Positions 23,131 through 32,349 of a stretch of DNA of 64,000 bases are shown here, in pieces. Origin of the DNA: Azolla caroliniana (Eukaryota > Polypodiophyta); contig JBHGNT010000017.1 of NCBI GenBank assembly GCA_043228905.1, forward strand, positions 5,890,001 to 5,954,000, written 5' to 3'. The translations under genes and the position numbers were made by a program. The number at the start of each line of letters is the position of its first letter. Position 1 is the stretch's first letter. Below the pieces are notes generated by a model. The model was not told the origin of the DNA and ran no database searches. It saw only the letters and a program-made list of their open reading frames with translations.

Positions 23131-26100
23131 TCACTTCGGCATGGGATGTCTCTCCAGTCCGATCCTCTTCCGGCATGCTTCCAGCTTGTCGGGTGTGAGC
23201 ACCTTGGTCAGCATATCCGACCCGTTCTCGTCCGTGTGGACCTTCATCAGCACCAACTCCTTGTCTTCTATCCTTTCCCGGATCCAGTGATATCTTCGCT
23301 GGATGTGCTTCGTCCGGGAGTGATAAGCCGCGTTCTTCGCAAGGTGGATGGCACTCTGATTGTCGCAGTAGAGTCGGTACTCCTCCTGTTGGATACCGAG
23401 CTCTCTAATGAAGTCCTTCATCCATATTATTTCCTTGCCGGCTTCAACAACCGCCATGTACTCCGCCTCCGTGGTTGACAACGCAACCGTCTTCTGCAGC
23501 CTCGACTGCCACGAAACAGCTCCCCCTGCATACGTCATCACATACCCTGATGTGGACCGGCTGGTATCTGCATCAGCCGACATATCCGAATCGGTAAAGC
23601 CGTCGAGTTCGGGCTTACCGGAGCCGAATCGGAGGCACACGTTTGTCGTGCCCTTCAGGTATCGGAGTATCCACTTGACCGCGTTCCAGTGCTCTTTGCC
23701 GGGATTGCTCATGTACCGGCTCACCACTCCGACTGCGTATCCTATGTCCGGTCTTGTACACACCATTGCGTACATCAAGCTTCCGACGGCAGAGGCATAT
23801 GGTACTTTCATCATGTCCTCCTTCTCAGCCTTTGTCTTGGGGCTTTGCTTGCTGGACAACTTGCAGTTTGCCGGGAGGGTTGACCCGACCGGTCTTGCTT
23901 CCGACATGTTGAACCGTTGAAGCACCTTTGTCACGTACTTCTCCTGTGACAGCCACAACTGCTTCTTCTTCCGGTCCCGGATGATGTGCATCCCTAGTAT
24001 TTGCCTCGCCGGACCCAGGTCCTTCATTGAGAAGGTTCGGTGAAGCGCTTTCTTCAGCGCCCGTACCTTGACCTGGTCCCGTCCTACGATCAACATGTCG
24101 TCCACGTACAGGAGGAGTATTAGAGAGTCTCCTCCTTCGAACTTCTTCACAAACACGCAGTGATCAGACTGCGTTTTGTGGTACCCTTCGTCGGTCATGA
24201 AGGAGTCGAACTTTCGGTACCATTGCCGGGGAGCCTGCTTCAGTCCGTAAAGACTCTTCTTCAACCGGCATACCAGGTGCTCCTTCCCTTTCTTCTCGAA
24301 TCCTTCCGGTTGCTGCATGTAGATCTCTTCTTCGAGGTCACCGTGAAGGAATGCCGTCTTCACGTCCATCTGTTCTACCTCGAGGTCCATGCTTGCCGCT
24401 ATGCTCAGCACCGTCCGGATGGAGGTCATCTTCACTACCGGGGCAAATATCTCGTCGAAGTCGACGCCCTTCTTCTGCTGGAACCCCTTCACCACGATCC
24501 TGGCTTTGTATCTCGGGGGTTTTCCGGCATCTCCCGGTTTCAGCTTGAACACCCACTTGTTTCGAAGTGCCCGCTTTCCTTTCGGCAACTCCACAAGTTC
24601 ATATGTGTGGTTCTCATGCAGGGAATCCATCTCCTCCTGCATGGCACTTAACCACCTGCGGCTATGCGTATCAAGCTTTGCTTCTTCAAAACTCTCCGGC
24701 TCCCCCTCGTCGGTCAGCAGCACGTGCTCAGGTTCCGGAAATCTCCGGGGGGCCCTTCTCTCTCTTAGAGGATATCTCCGTTCCGGAGCTTCGGTAACCG
24801 GCTCCTCCGTTTCCTCTTCATCCGAATCCATTTCGGGATCGGGGCCGGTTCCGGTATCAGTTTCATCTTCCTCGGCCGGTTCTGTTTCTTCACCGTCTTC
24901 GGCCGGATCCTCGAGTGCTAACCGGTCCCTTGCCGGTCGGGACTGCTCTTCGTAGAGTTGATCCTCACCGGTCGACTTGGAGCTCTTCATCTTCTTCTCC
25001 GACTCCCAGTCGGTGAGTGTCTTGTCCTCCATGAAGATGATATCTCGACTCCTGAATATCTTCTTGTCGACCGGGTCCCATACTCGGTAGCCGAACTCGT
25101 CGTCGCCGTAACCGAGGAATATGCATGGCCGGGTCTTTGGATCTAACTTTCCTCTCCGGTCCTTTGCCACATGCACGTATGCGAGACACCCGAACACCTT
25201 CAGATGCCGGTAGGACACTTCCTTACCGGTCCACACTTTCTGCGGCGTGTCTCCGTCCAAAGGTACTGAGGGTGATCTATTTATCACATACGTCGCCGTC
25301 GACATTGCCTCAGCCCAAAATCCCTTGGGTAATTTCGCATGCGCTAGCATACTCCGGACCCTCTCCATTATGGTCCGGTTCATCCTCTCGGCCAGCCCGT
25401 TCAGTTCCGGCGTCTTCGGCACAGTAAACTCGAGCCGGATTCCCTTCGAGCGACAGTACTCCTGGAACTGCCCCCGGTATTCCCCTCCGTTATCCGCTCG
25501 TATCGCTTTCAGCTTCTTGCCGGATTCCCTTTCGACTCTTGCGTGAAGTTCTTTGAAGACGCACAACACTTGATCCTTTGTCTTCAACGGTGCCGTCCAC
25601 AGCTTCCGGCTGTGGTCATCAATGAATGTCACGAAGTACTGGGCTCCGCCATGTGACTTCGTTTCTACTTGGCATACGTCAATATGCACCAGCTCCAATG
25701 GTGCGCTACGTCTCGTCGGTGGCCTTGAGTGGAAGGAGGTCCGGTTTTGCTTACCGGCCAGGCAGTCGGTGCACTTCTCCAGATGCACATGCTTCACTGG
25801 AATAAGGTTGTCTTCTGCAAGCCTCTTCATCCCCTTCTCGCTCATGTGGCACAGTCTCTTGTGCCATAGCTCACCGGCAGTGTCAGCTGCCACGTTCAGC
25901 TCCTCCGGACATAGCCGGGAATTCATCAGGTATAGTGTGTTGACCTTCCGGGCCCGAGCCACTATCAGGCTCCCTTTGCTGAACTTCATGACGCCGTTCC
26001 GGATGCTACCTGTGTAGCCTTCATCGTTTAGCCTCCCGGCCGAAATCAGGTTCAATCGAACCTCCGGAACGTGTCGGACATCCTTCAGCAGCATTTTGCA

Positions 26101-27204
26101 TCCGGTCGGGGTTGTCAACCACACGTTTCCTATGCCGGCAATCCGGCACGTACCTTCATTTCCCATCCGAACACAGCCATGCTCACCGGCTGTGTAGGAT
26201 GAGAAGTATCTTCTCTCCGGGGTCAGGTGGAACGATGCTCCGGAATCGACCACCCAGGTCGTCTCATCGCCGGCAACGTTTAGCTCACCTTCTTCGGTGA
26301 TGAGCATGATTTCTTCCTCACTTGCCGCGAGTGCCAACGTTCCTTTCCGGTCCTGCCCTCGCCGATCCGAACCTCTCCGGTCCGAGGCTCCCCGGTATGC
26401 ACCGTTTCTCTCCGGTGACTTCTTCAAATCGGTGTCGTCGGCTCCGTTGTCTTTTCGGTAGTGCCGACAATTCTTTCGGAAGTGCCCCGGCTTCCCACAG
26501 TGGAAGCATGTGGGCCTTCCTCTTGACTGCGACCGGGTCCCCGACTTTTCCCGTCTTTGCGGACTCCGGTTCCATTGTCTTCCCCGATCCGATTCGGTAA
26601 GCAGCGCCTTCGAGTCGGAGGCCGGTTCTTTGTCTCTCCGGCGCGCTTCTTCGTTCAAAATACTTGTCTTTACCGTTTGTAAGGACAAGTTATCTTCGGT
26701 GCAGGAGGTGCTGAGAGTCACCACCAAGTTCTCCCAGCTTTCCGGCAATGTACACATCAGGATGATGGCTTGCATTGCATCCTCCAACGGGAACTTGATC
26801 GCCGCAAGCTGGTTCACGAATCCCATGAACGTGCTCACGTGTTCAACCATATTCTCGCCGTCCCGGTACTTGAGGTTCACTATCTTCCTCATCAGGGAGG
26901 TCCGGTTCAACGCATTCTTCCTCTCGTAGAGGCCCGACAGCTTCTTCCACATCTCATATGCGTTGGTGTCATTTGCCACATGTTGTAGAACGCTTACATC
27001 GACATATTGCCGGATCGTCGCTACGGCTTTCCGGTTCAGGAGCTTCCACTCCGACTCTATTACCCCCTTGGGTATCTCGGCATTGTCGATCGGTTCATAC
27101 AGGTCTCGGACGATGAGAAGGTCTTCCATCTTTATCTTCCAGTCGGCGTAGTTATGTGAGTTCAACACCATCATGCCCGGAGGCCCACTACCGCCGCCTT
27201 CCAT
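23131..27204 (-). CDS. Copia gag-pol polyprotein, intact (1,357 aa)
   Basis: Single-ORF Ty1/copia polyprotein. The start is taken at ATG 27204 (MEGGGSGPPGMMV), just behind the primer-binding site; the frame is open further upstream into the LTR, but that part is not protein-like. Order: gag (UBN2-type), zinc knuckle CFHCGKPGHFRKNC, protease VVDSGASFHLTP, integrase zinc region (HKRLCHM...CTDCLAGKQ) and core (FVTFIDDHSRK, AIRADNGGEY, NGLAERMNRT), an acidic linker, reverse transcriptase (NKWVFKLK, MDVKTAFLHGDLEEEIYM, LLLYVDDMLIVG), and RNase H (DGFTDSDMSADADTSRSTSG, TEAEYMA). The HMSEKGM motif in the integrase resembles Tnt1/Tork-type elements. No stop or frameshift, so it may be able to transpose. 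Confidence 0.96.
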   Translation of the reverse strand: MEGGGSGPPGMMVLNSHNYADWKIKMEDLLIVRDLYEPIDNAEIPKGVIESEWKLLNRKAVATIRQYVDVSVLQHVANDTNAYEMWKKLSGLYERKNALNRTSLMRKIVNLKYRDGENMVEHVSTFMGFVNQLAAIKFPLEDAMQAIILMCTLPESWENLVVTLSTSCTEDNLSLQTVKTSILNEEARRRDKEPASDSKALLTESDRGRQWNRSPQRREKSGTRSQSRGRPTCFHCGKPGHFRKNCRHYRKDNGADDTDLKKSPERNGAYRGASDRRGSDRRGQDRKGTLALAASEEEIMLITEEGELNVAGDETTWVVDSGASFHLTPERRYFSSYTAGEHGCVRMGNEGTCRIAGIGNVWLTTPTGCKMLLKDVRHVPEVRLNLISAGRLNDEGYTGSIRNGVMKFSKGSLIVARARKVNTLYLMNSRLCPEELNVAADTAGELWHKRLCHMSEKGMKRLAEDNLIPVKHVHLEKCTDCLAGKQNRTSFHSRPPTRRSAPLELVHIDVCQVETKSHGGAQYFVTFIDDHSRKLWTAPLKTKDQVLCVFKELHARVERESGKKLKAIRADNGGEYRGQFQEYCRSKGIRLEFTVPKTPELNGLAERMNRTIMERVRSMLAHAKLPKGFWAEAMSTATYVINRSPSVPLDGDTPQKVWTGKEVSYRHLKVFGCLAYVHVAKDRRGKLDPKTRPCIFLGYGDDEFGYRVWDPVDKKIFRSRDIIFMEDKTLTDWESEKKMKSSKSTGEDQLYEEQSRPARDRLALEDPAEDGEETEPAEEDETDTGTGPDPEMDSDEEETEEPVTEAPERRYPLRERRAPRRFPEPEHVLLTDEGEPESFEEAKLDTHSRRWLSAMQEEMDSLHENHTYELVELPKGKRALRNKWVFKLKPGDAGKPPRYKARIVVKGFQQKKGVDFDEIFAPVVKMTSIRTVLSIAASMDLEVEQMDVKTAFLHGDLEEEIYMQQPEGFEKKGKEHLVCRLKKSLYGLKQAPRQWYRKFDSFMTDEGYHKTQSDHCVFVKKFEGGDSLILLLYVDDMLIVGRDQVKVRALKKALHRTFSMKDLGPARQILGMHIIRDRKKKQLWLSQEKYVTKVLQRFNMSEARPVGSTLPANCKLSSKQSPKTKAEKEDMMKVPYASAVGSLMYAMVCTRPDIGYAVGVVSRYMSNPGKEHWNAVKWILRYLKGTTNVCLRFGSGKPELDGFTDSDMSADADTSRSTSGYVMTYAGGAVSWQSRLQKTVALSTTEAEYMAVVEAGKEIIWMKDFIRELGIQQEEYRLYCDNQSAIHLAKNAAYHSRTKHIQRRYHWIRERIEDKELVLMKVHTDENGSDMLTKVLTPDKLEACRKRIGLERHPMPK

Positions 27205-27235
27205 TTTCTGTGTTAACCGTGCTCTGATACCAGTT

Positions 27236-27879
27236 TGTTGTACAACCAGTGCTCGGCCACAACCGAGGAACATGTTCGATTCACAGTAAGCGGGAAATAC
27301 AAGAATGCACGAAAACAATGGAGAGAAGGGTACACTGGATGTTTTACGTGGAAAACCCCAAATGGGAAAAAACCACGGGAGTGCAAGACTCCAACTATCA
27401 CTATACGCAGGGAATGTACAATGGCGAGCTGCAAGGCGACGACCTTGAGCTCGCTGTCCTCGCCACAAGCGGCGGTATTACACAGAGGCGTCGACCTCTT
27501 CCTTTCTCTTTCTCTCTAACTCTCTCTCGGCTGCTCTCACTTCGCTTCCTCTCAGTGGAAAACAGAAAATGAGCAACAACGACAAAACTGTTTGCCCTAA
27601 GTCATATTTATACACATATGACTTCCGGGCTATTTACAAATATAGCCTCAAGGGCTCTTGGCAAACATATTCACAAATATGTCTCCGCATCCGGATCTCT
27701 CTCCGGGTACATTCGTCATCCGGCTCCGTAACCGGGATCTTCATCATCCGGCTCCGTAGCCGGGGTCTTCGTCATCCGGCTCCGTAACCGGGATCTTCAT
27801 CATCCGGCTCCGTAACCGTAACCGGGCTTGCCGTCATTCATCTCCGGACATCCCATCCGGAGGGACCGAAATCCCAACA
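27236..27879 (-). repeat. Copia A 5' LTR (644 bp)
   Basis: Direct repeat of 22477-23120; followed in element sense by the tRNA-Met primer-binding site and gag. Confidence 0.95.
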
Positions 27880-27906
27880 ATTAGCTATGTCAAGGACATA
27901 GCTAAT

Positions 27907-27926
27907 TGTTTCCACTCGCATGCTTT
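27907..27926 (-). repeat. Right terminal inverted repeat
   Basis: Exact reverse complement of 11871-11890; next to it inside lies a TTAGCTATGTC...GACATAGCTAA hairpin (27881-27906). Confidence 0.92.
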
Positions 27927-30900
27927 CACCCAGAAGTTCTTTTAGACGACTCACATGAAAGATTGGATGAATTCCAACACCATCGGGAAGAGCAAGACGA
28001 TAGGCTGATGACCCAATGCGTTTGAGGACTGTAAAAGGTCCACAAAACCGTGGGGCTAACTTAGCGCACTTACCCGTAGACAATGTCTTAGAATTGTGAG
28101 GTACATGTAAAAGTACCTTCTGTCCAGGGTTTAATACACGAGGTTGCCTATGATGATCGGCATAAAAACGGGCTCTATCTTGAGCTGTTTTTATATTATC
28201 TCGTGCGATATGCAACATATCTTGCATATCCCGAAGAAAGTTTTGCGTACTTCGCAACTCATCATGATGTATATTAACATCAATCGGGGCTCGTGGCTGA
28301 AAACCATACATCAACATAAAAGGACTATATCCCGTCGACGTATGCTTGGAGCTGTTATAAGCAAACTCCAAAATTGGGAGATAACGTTCCCATTTTGTTG
28401 GTTTTGCACCAACATATGCTCGAAGCATGTCCTCAATAATTTGATTTACTTGTTCTATTTGTCCATCAGATTGAGGATGATCCGTGGAGCTCATGCTCAA
28501 CGTAGTTTCTAACTTCTTAAAGACTTGCGTCCAGAAGTCACTAGTAAATTTTGGATCTCGATCACTCACGATATCCATCGGTAACCCATAAAAACGAAAT
28601 AACTTGTCAACGAATTGGTAAGCCAATTCAAGAGTTGTTACCGTGGTTTTAGTAGCAATAAATTTGGCCATTTTAGTTAGTCGATCAACCACAACCCAGA
28701 TGGCATCATGGCCTTTTTGGGTGCGAGGAAGGCTAACAATAAAATCCATGGATATACTTTCCCACTTATTATTGGGAATGTCCAAGGGATGTAAAAGTCC
28801 TGCGGCTTTAAGTCGCTCGGCTTTGTTAACCTGACATTGGTGACATTTAGTCACATAGCTATGTATGTCAGGGCGCATCTTAGGCCAATAAAATTGAGTG
28901 GAGATGAGAACAAGTGTACGATGTATTCCAGGGTGCCCTGCTGAGGGTGCATCATGGCATTAAAAAAGAATCCTCTTTTTGACCTCGGGTAAATCTGGAA
29001 CACAAATCTTCCCATTACGGTAGAGTAGACTGTTAGCAATGTGGAAGTATTCCTTCGAGGATGTGGTTGTGTCTGTTCCAGACTCAACTCTTGCCCAGTA
29101 TTTTGCAAAATAACTGTCATCAGGATACTTTCCTCGAAGGTGATAATAAAGATCTGATGTTATTTCAGTGAAGCTAAGCATGTTAACTTCACGGATGTGA
29201 CTTAGTGCATCAACGATAGTATTCATGGAACCTTTACGATATTGTATGGAAAAATCAAAGTCCTGGATGAGATCAACCCATTGTGCCTTACGACCTTTCA
29301 GGTCTTGTTGGTCACAAAAATATTTCAAGGACTCGTGGTCCGTAGTTACCACAAAGCGATTTCCATAAAGATAATGGCGTCATGTTTTGAGTGCATGTAT
29401 AACTGCAAATAATTCCTTTTCTTGAACGGTATACTAACATTGAGCAGAATCAAGTTTCTTACTCTCAAATGCTATTGGTTTACCATCTTGATATAAGATA
29501 GCACCTATAGCATAATCGCTTGCATCCGTTTCAACCTCAAAAGGTTTTGGCGGATCGGGTAAAAGAAGTGAAGGAGCCTTGCACACCAGGTCCTTGAGTT
29601 CCTTAAAGGCGAGGTCTAGTGTAGCATTCCAGACAATAGGTTTTGTAGACTTACACGTTTGACCTTTTAAAAGATCAGTAAACAACGTTGTCAATTGGGA
29701 GTAATTACCAAGGGATTTTCGCAAAAACCCGACAAAACCAAGGAATGATTGAACTTCTCGAATATTCCGAAGAGTGGGCCAAAGCTTGATTTTCTCGATG
29801 TGAGAAGGATCAATTTCAACTCCTCGTTCAGTTATGAGATGTCCAAGATAAGTAATTTATTTCTTGAAGAACTCACATTTTGAGATCTTCGCATAAAACT
29901 ATTTGTCACGCAATGTTTGTAAAACAAAGCGGACATGTTTAGCATGTTCTTGTAATGTACGACTATAAACTAAAATATCATCCAAGAAAATAACGACAAA
30001 TTTTCCAAGTTGTTCTTGGAAAATGTCATTCATTTCTTGGTGAAATGTAGCCGGAGCATTGGTCAAACCAAAAGGTATAACCAAAAACTCATAATGGCCA
30101 TAGCGCGTACGAAATGCCGTTTGAGGAACATCGTCCTCACTTATACGAATTTGATGGTAGCCAATACGCGGAGATCAAGTTTCGTAAAATACCAGGCTCC
30201 CTGGAGATGGTCAATTAGATCGTCAGCCCGGGGCAATGGATACGAATTCTTGATCGTCACTTTATTCAAGCGTCAGTAATTAATACACATACACCATGTG
30301 CCCTCTTTCTTTCTAACTAAGAGAACTGGTGCACCCCATGGAGATTTACTATAAAGTATATAACCCATTCGTAAATAGTCCTTGATAATGGTGCAACGCC
30401 AGGTACAATATCTATACGATGGTCTATATTACGTTTAGGAGGTAAACCATCTGGTAGTTCACTCGGAAAAACATCATGAAAATCATTTAAGATTTCATCA
30501 AGTTGTTGTTGTTCAAAATATGTTAATTGAACCGAGACATTATCGATATTGTAAACGTGAATGTCTGGATCAAGTACACAATAAAATAGAGTAGAACAAG
30601 ACAACTTGGATATTGATGGACATGAGGAAACAATCGAGAGGGATTGTTTTTTTACACATTGAATAAAATGAGTACAATCGTTCAGTACAAATATAATTGA
30701 ATGATGAACCCAATCAATAGATAAAGAAGAGTTTTTATTATAAAACCAGGATAACCCAATATTACATTGGTGGTACAAAGATTCATTACATGGAAGTCTA
30801 CTTCCTCTATATAAGTGTCAATAGAAATTCCTAATGAATGAATCACCCCGTTGATGTATTGTACTCTTCCATCAGCCAAGTGCACCGTGTAGGTGTGATC

Positions 30901-31050
30901 ACTTACGGTGGGTTGGATTCCCCATATCTGAACCAAACGATCATTCACAAAGTTGTGTGAGCTTCCCGAATCAAACAAAAATTGTACGGGAGATCCATTG
31001 ATATACCCGTTTGCATGTAGTAAATCATTGGGACCCAATACATAGTGAGG
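27927..31050 (-). pseudogene. E3 pol (protease, RT, RNase H, integrase), degenerate
   Basis: Read right to left. Protease near 30985 (VQFLFDSGSSHNFVN). RT pieces (YFEQQQLDEILNDFHDVFP near 30520, KLDLR, then [18 protein letters not shown] and [13 protein letters not shown] at 30084-29899). RNase H (FEVETDASDYAIGAILYQDG near 29540, ALSHIREVN near 29190). A long integrase frame at 28878-27930 has CHQCQVNKAERLKAAGLL, DFIVSLPRTQKGHDAIWVVV, SDRDPKFTSDFW, STDHPQSDGQIEQVN and HPIFHVSRLKELLG. At 27926 the DNA transposon interrupts it. Several frameshifts and stops occur, mainly in the protease and RT. Confidence 0.92.
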
Positions 31051-31164
31051 GAAAGAACATTGACAATTACTTAAATGATGTGTATAGACCTGAAGGACAT
31101 TAGGAATCTGACCTTTATGGTCTGCAGCTTTAGCTTTGTTGTCGTGCTCTTTCCGTTGGAGCTT

Positions 31165-31795
31165 TCAACATTGCTCTTTTGTATGACCCTTATTTTTGCA
31201 GAATACGCAAAAAGGATGTTGTCGCTTACAATCACGATCCATGAATTTGTTGGGTGTCTTGCGTTTCCCAGCGAATTGCGACTGCTTAGTCCCAGGCGCT
31301 TCGTTGGGTTTGTCGTGGTCCTTCGAAGTGCGTTGATAGCGAAGAACTATTTCAACGGCCTCTTCGAAGGATTTTGGATCCTTATCGTGCACTATCCAGT
31401 GATAGTCCGAATTGGGGATACCATTGACAAAACAAGCTATTAACCACTTGTCCCCTTCTAGACCCGATTTTTGGATTTGGGTTCTAGCATGGTGGACATA
31501 GTCATCTAGCGAGGAAAATTTCCAACTAGAGAGGTTCATTAAAGCTTGTGCTGCATCGGTTCGAGAGGGAGGTTGCAGAAATTGGCCCTTGAAAACTGTG
31601 ACAAAATCTGTCCAAGTATCGGGCAATTTCCCCAAAGTACGGAGCCCACGCTACCAGGCGGCGGCCTTACCCCCTAGTTCTCGGCCGACATATGCAATCT
31701 TCGTACTATCTGGCATGGGATAGAGCTCAAAATGAGACTCCCATCGGCCCAGCCACGTGCAGATTGCTTCTTCGGTTCTTTCCTTTTTGTCTCCC
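31165..31795 (-). pseudogene. E3 gag, C-terminal part with CCHC knuckle
   Basis: Continues the gag cut by the younger gypsy element: GDKKERTEEAICTWLGRWES, FELYPMPDSTKIAYVGRELG, an in-frame TAG near 31651, then MGKLPDTWTDFVTVFKGQF and the knuckle CVFCKNKGHTKEQC. A TGA separates it from the protease. Confidence 0.88.
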
Positions 31796-31800
31796 GTAAA

Positions 31801-32349
31801 TGTCGTGACTCTTGAGTAGGAAGCAGAGAGAGAGCGATGGCGATAGAGATAACGATAACGATAGAGATGGCGAGAGCGGTAGAGATAGCGATAGTGATAG
31901 CAAAAGAGAGTGAAAAAGGGAGAGAGTGCGAGAGAGAGAAAAGTATAAGTGAGAGATAAGAAATGGGAATGAGATTATATTATGAGAAAGAAGATTACAA
32001 GGAGTAGGCTAAGGGCTAAAGACTGGTGTTGAACCGAATGAGTTGTGATGAGTGTATGGACTCTTATTTATAGGCCCTTATGGAGTATTCTAGAATGTTC
32101 TAGAATATTTTAGATATTTATGAATAATAATAATAATAAATATAATCATGAAATATTCAAGAACATTCTAGAATAATCTAGAATGTTCTAAATATCTCGT
32201 AATAACTAAACATATAATTATTATGATTACATCTCACATATGTTATTACAATGGTTAAAGTACAATATGTAAACCAAGAGGTTATGGGTTCGATTCCTGG
32301 TTCGCCAAGATGAATGTCATGATAAGCCAAGATGTATGTCTTCATGACA
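31801..32349 (-). repeat. Intact gypsy 3' LTR (549 bp)
   Basis: Contains heat-shock units TTCTAGAATGTTCTAGAA (32088-32105), a reverse TATA box, and an antisense tRNA-like module with a perfect B box GGTTCGATTCC (32287-32297). The (GATAAC/GATGGC)n-rich part lies near 31835-31920. Confidence 0.95.

Larger units (their letters stand above)
22477..27879 (-). mobile_element. Intact Ty1/copia retrotransposon (Tork/Tnt1-like)
   Basis: 5,403 bp with 644-bp LTRs (22477-23120 and 27236-27879) that look nearly identical; I noticed one difference. TSD ATTAG at 22472-22476 and 27880-27884. Primer-binding site TGGTATCAGAGC (27232-27221) for initiator tRNA-Met. Polypurine tract GAAGGGGGAGTTTG next to the 3' LTR. 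One uninterrupted polyprotein. It lies close to the right end of the DNA transposon. Confidence 0.97.
11871..27926 (-). mobile_element. Large DNA transposon with perfect 20-bp TIRs, superfamily unresolved
   Basis: Termini AAAGCATGCGAGTGGAAACA (11871-11890) and its exact reverse complement (27907-27926). It sits between the two halves of the E3 integrase C-terminus. Without the copia element and copia fragment inside it, about 9.9 kb remains. The element codes on both strands: a spliced plus-strand gene (12117-16483), a plus-strand ORF with an FCP1-like domain (16674-17657), and a minus-strand transposase-like gene (21433-18117). AGCTAATTAGCT palindromes occur next to both ends. There is no exact TSD. 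The flanks read ACCTAGTTCT and CCAGAAGTTC, which could be a degraded 8-11 bp duplication. All three termini/gene features show decay. Confidence 0.8.

Noticed and set aside
24160-24955. Plus-strand ORFs of 163 and 188 aa
   Set aside because: Antisense shadows of the intact copia polyprotein.
27205-27468. N-terminal extension of the copia polyprotein into the LTR
   Set aside because: Lies upstream of gag across the primer-binding site and LTR; the ATG at 27204 matches the conserved MEGG start of the sister copies.
32250-32320. A functional tRNA gene in the LTR
   Set aside because: Has box-like motifs but no complete cloverleaf by eye; kept only as tRNA-like.
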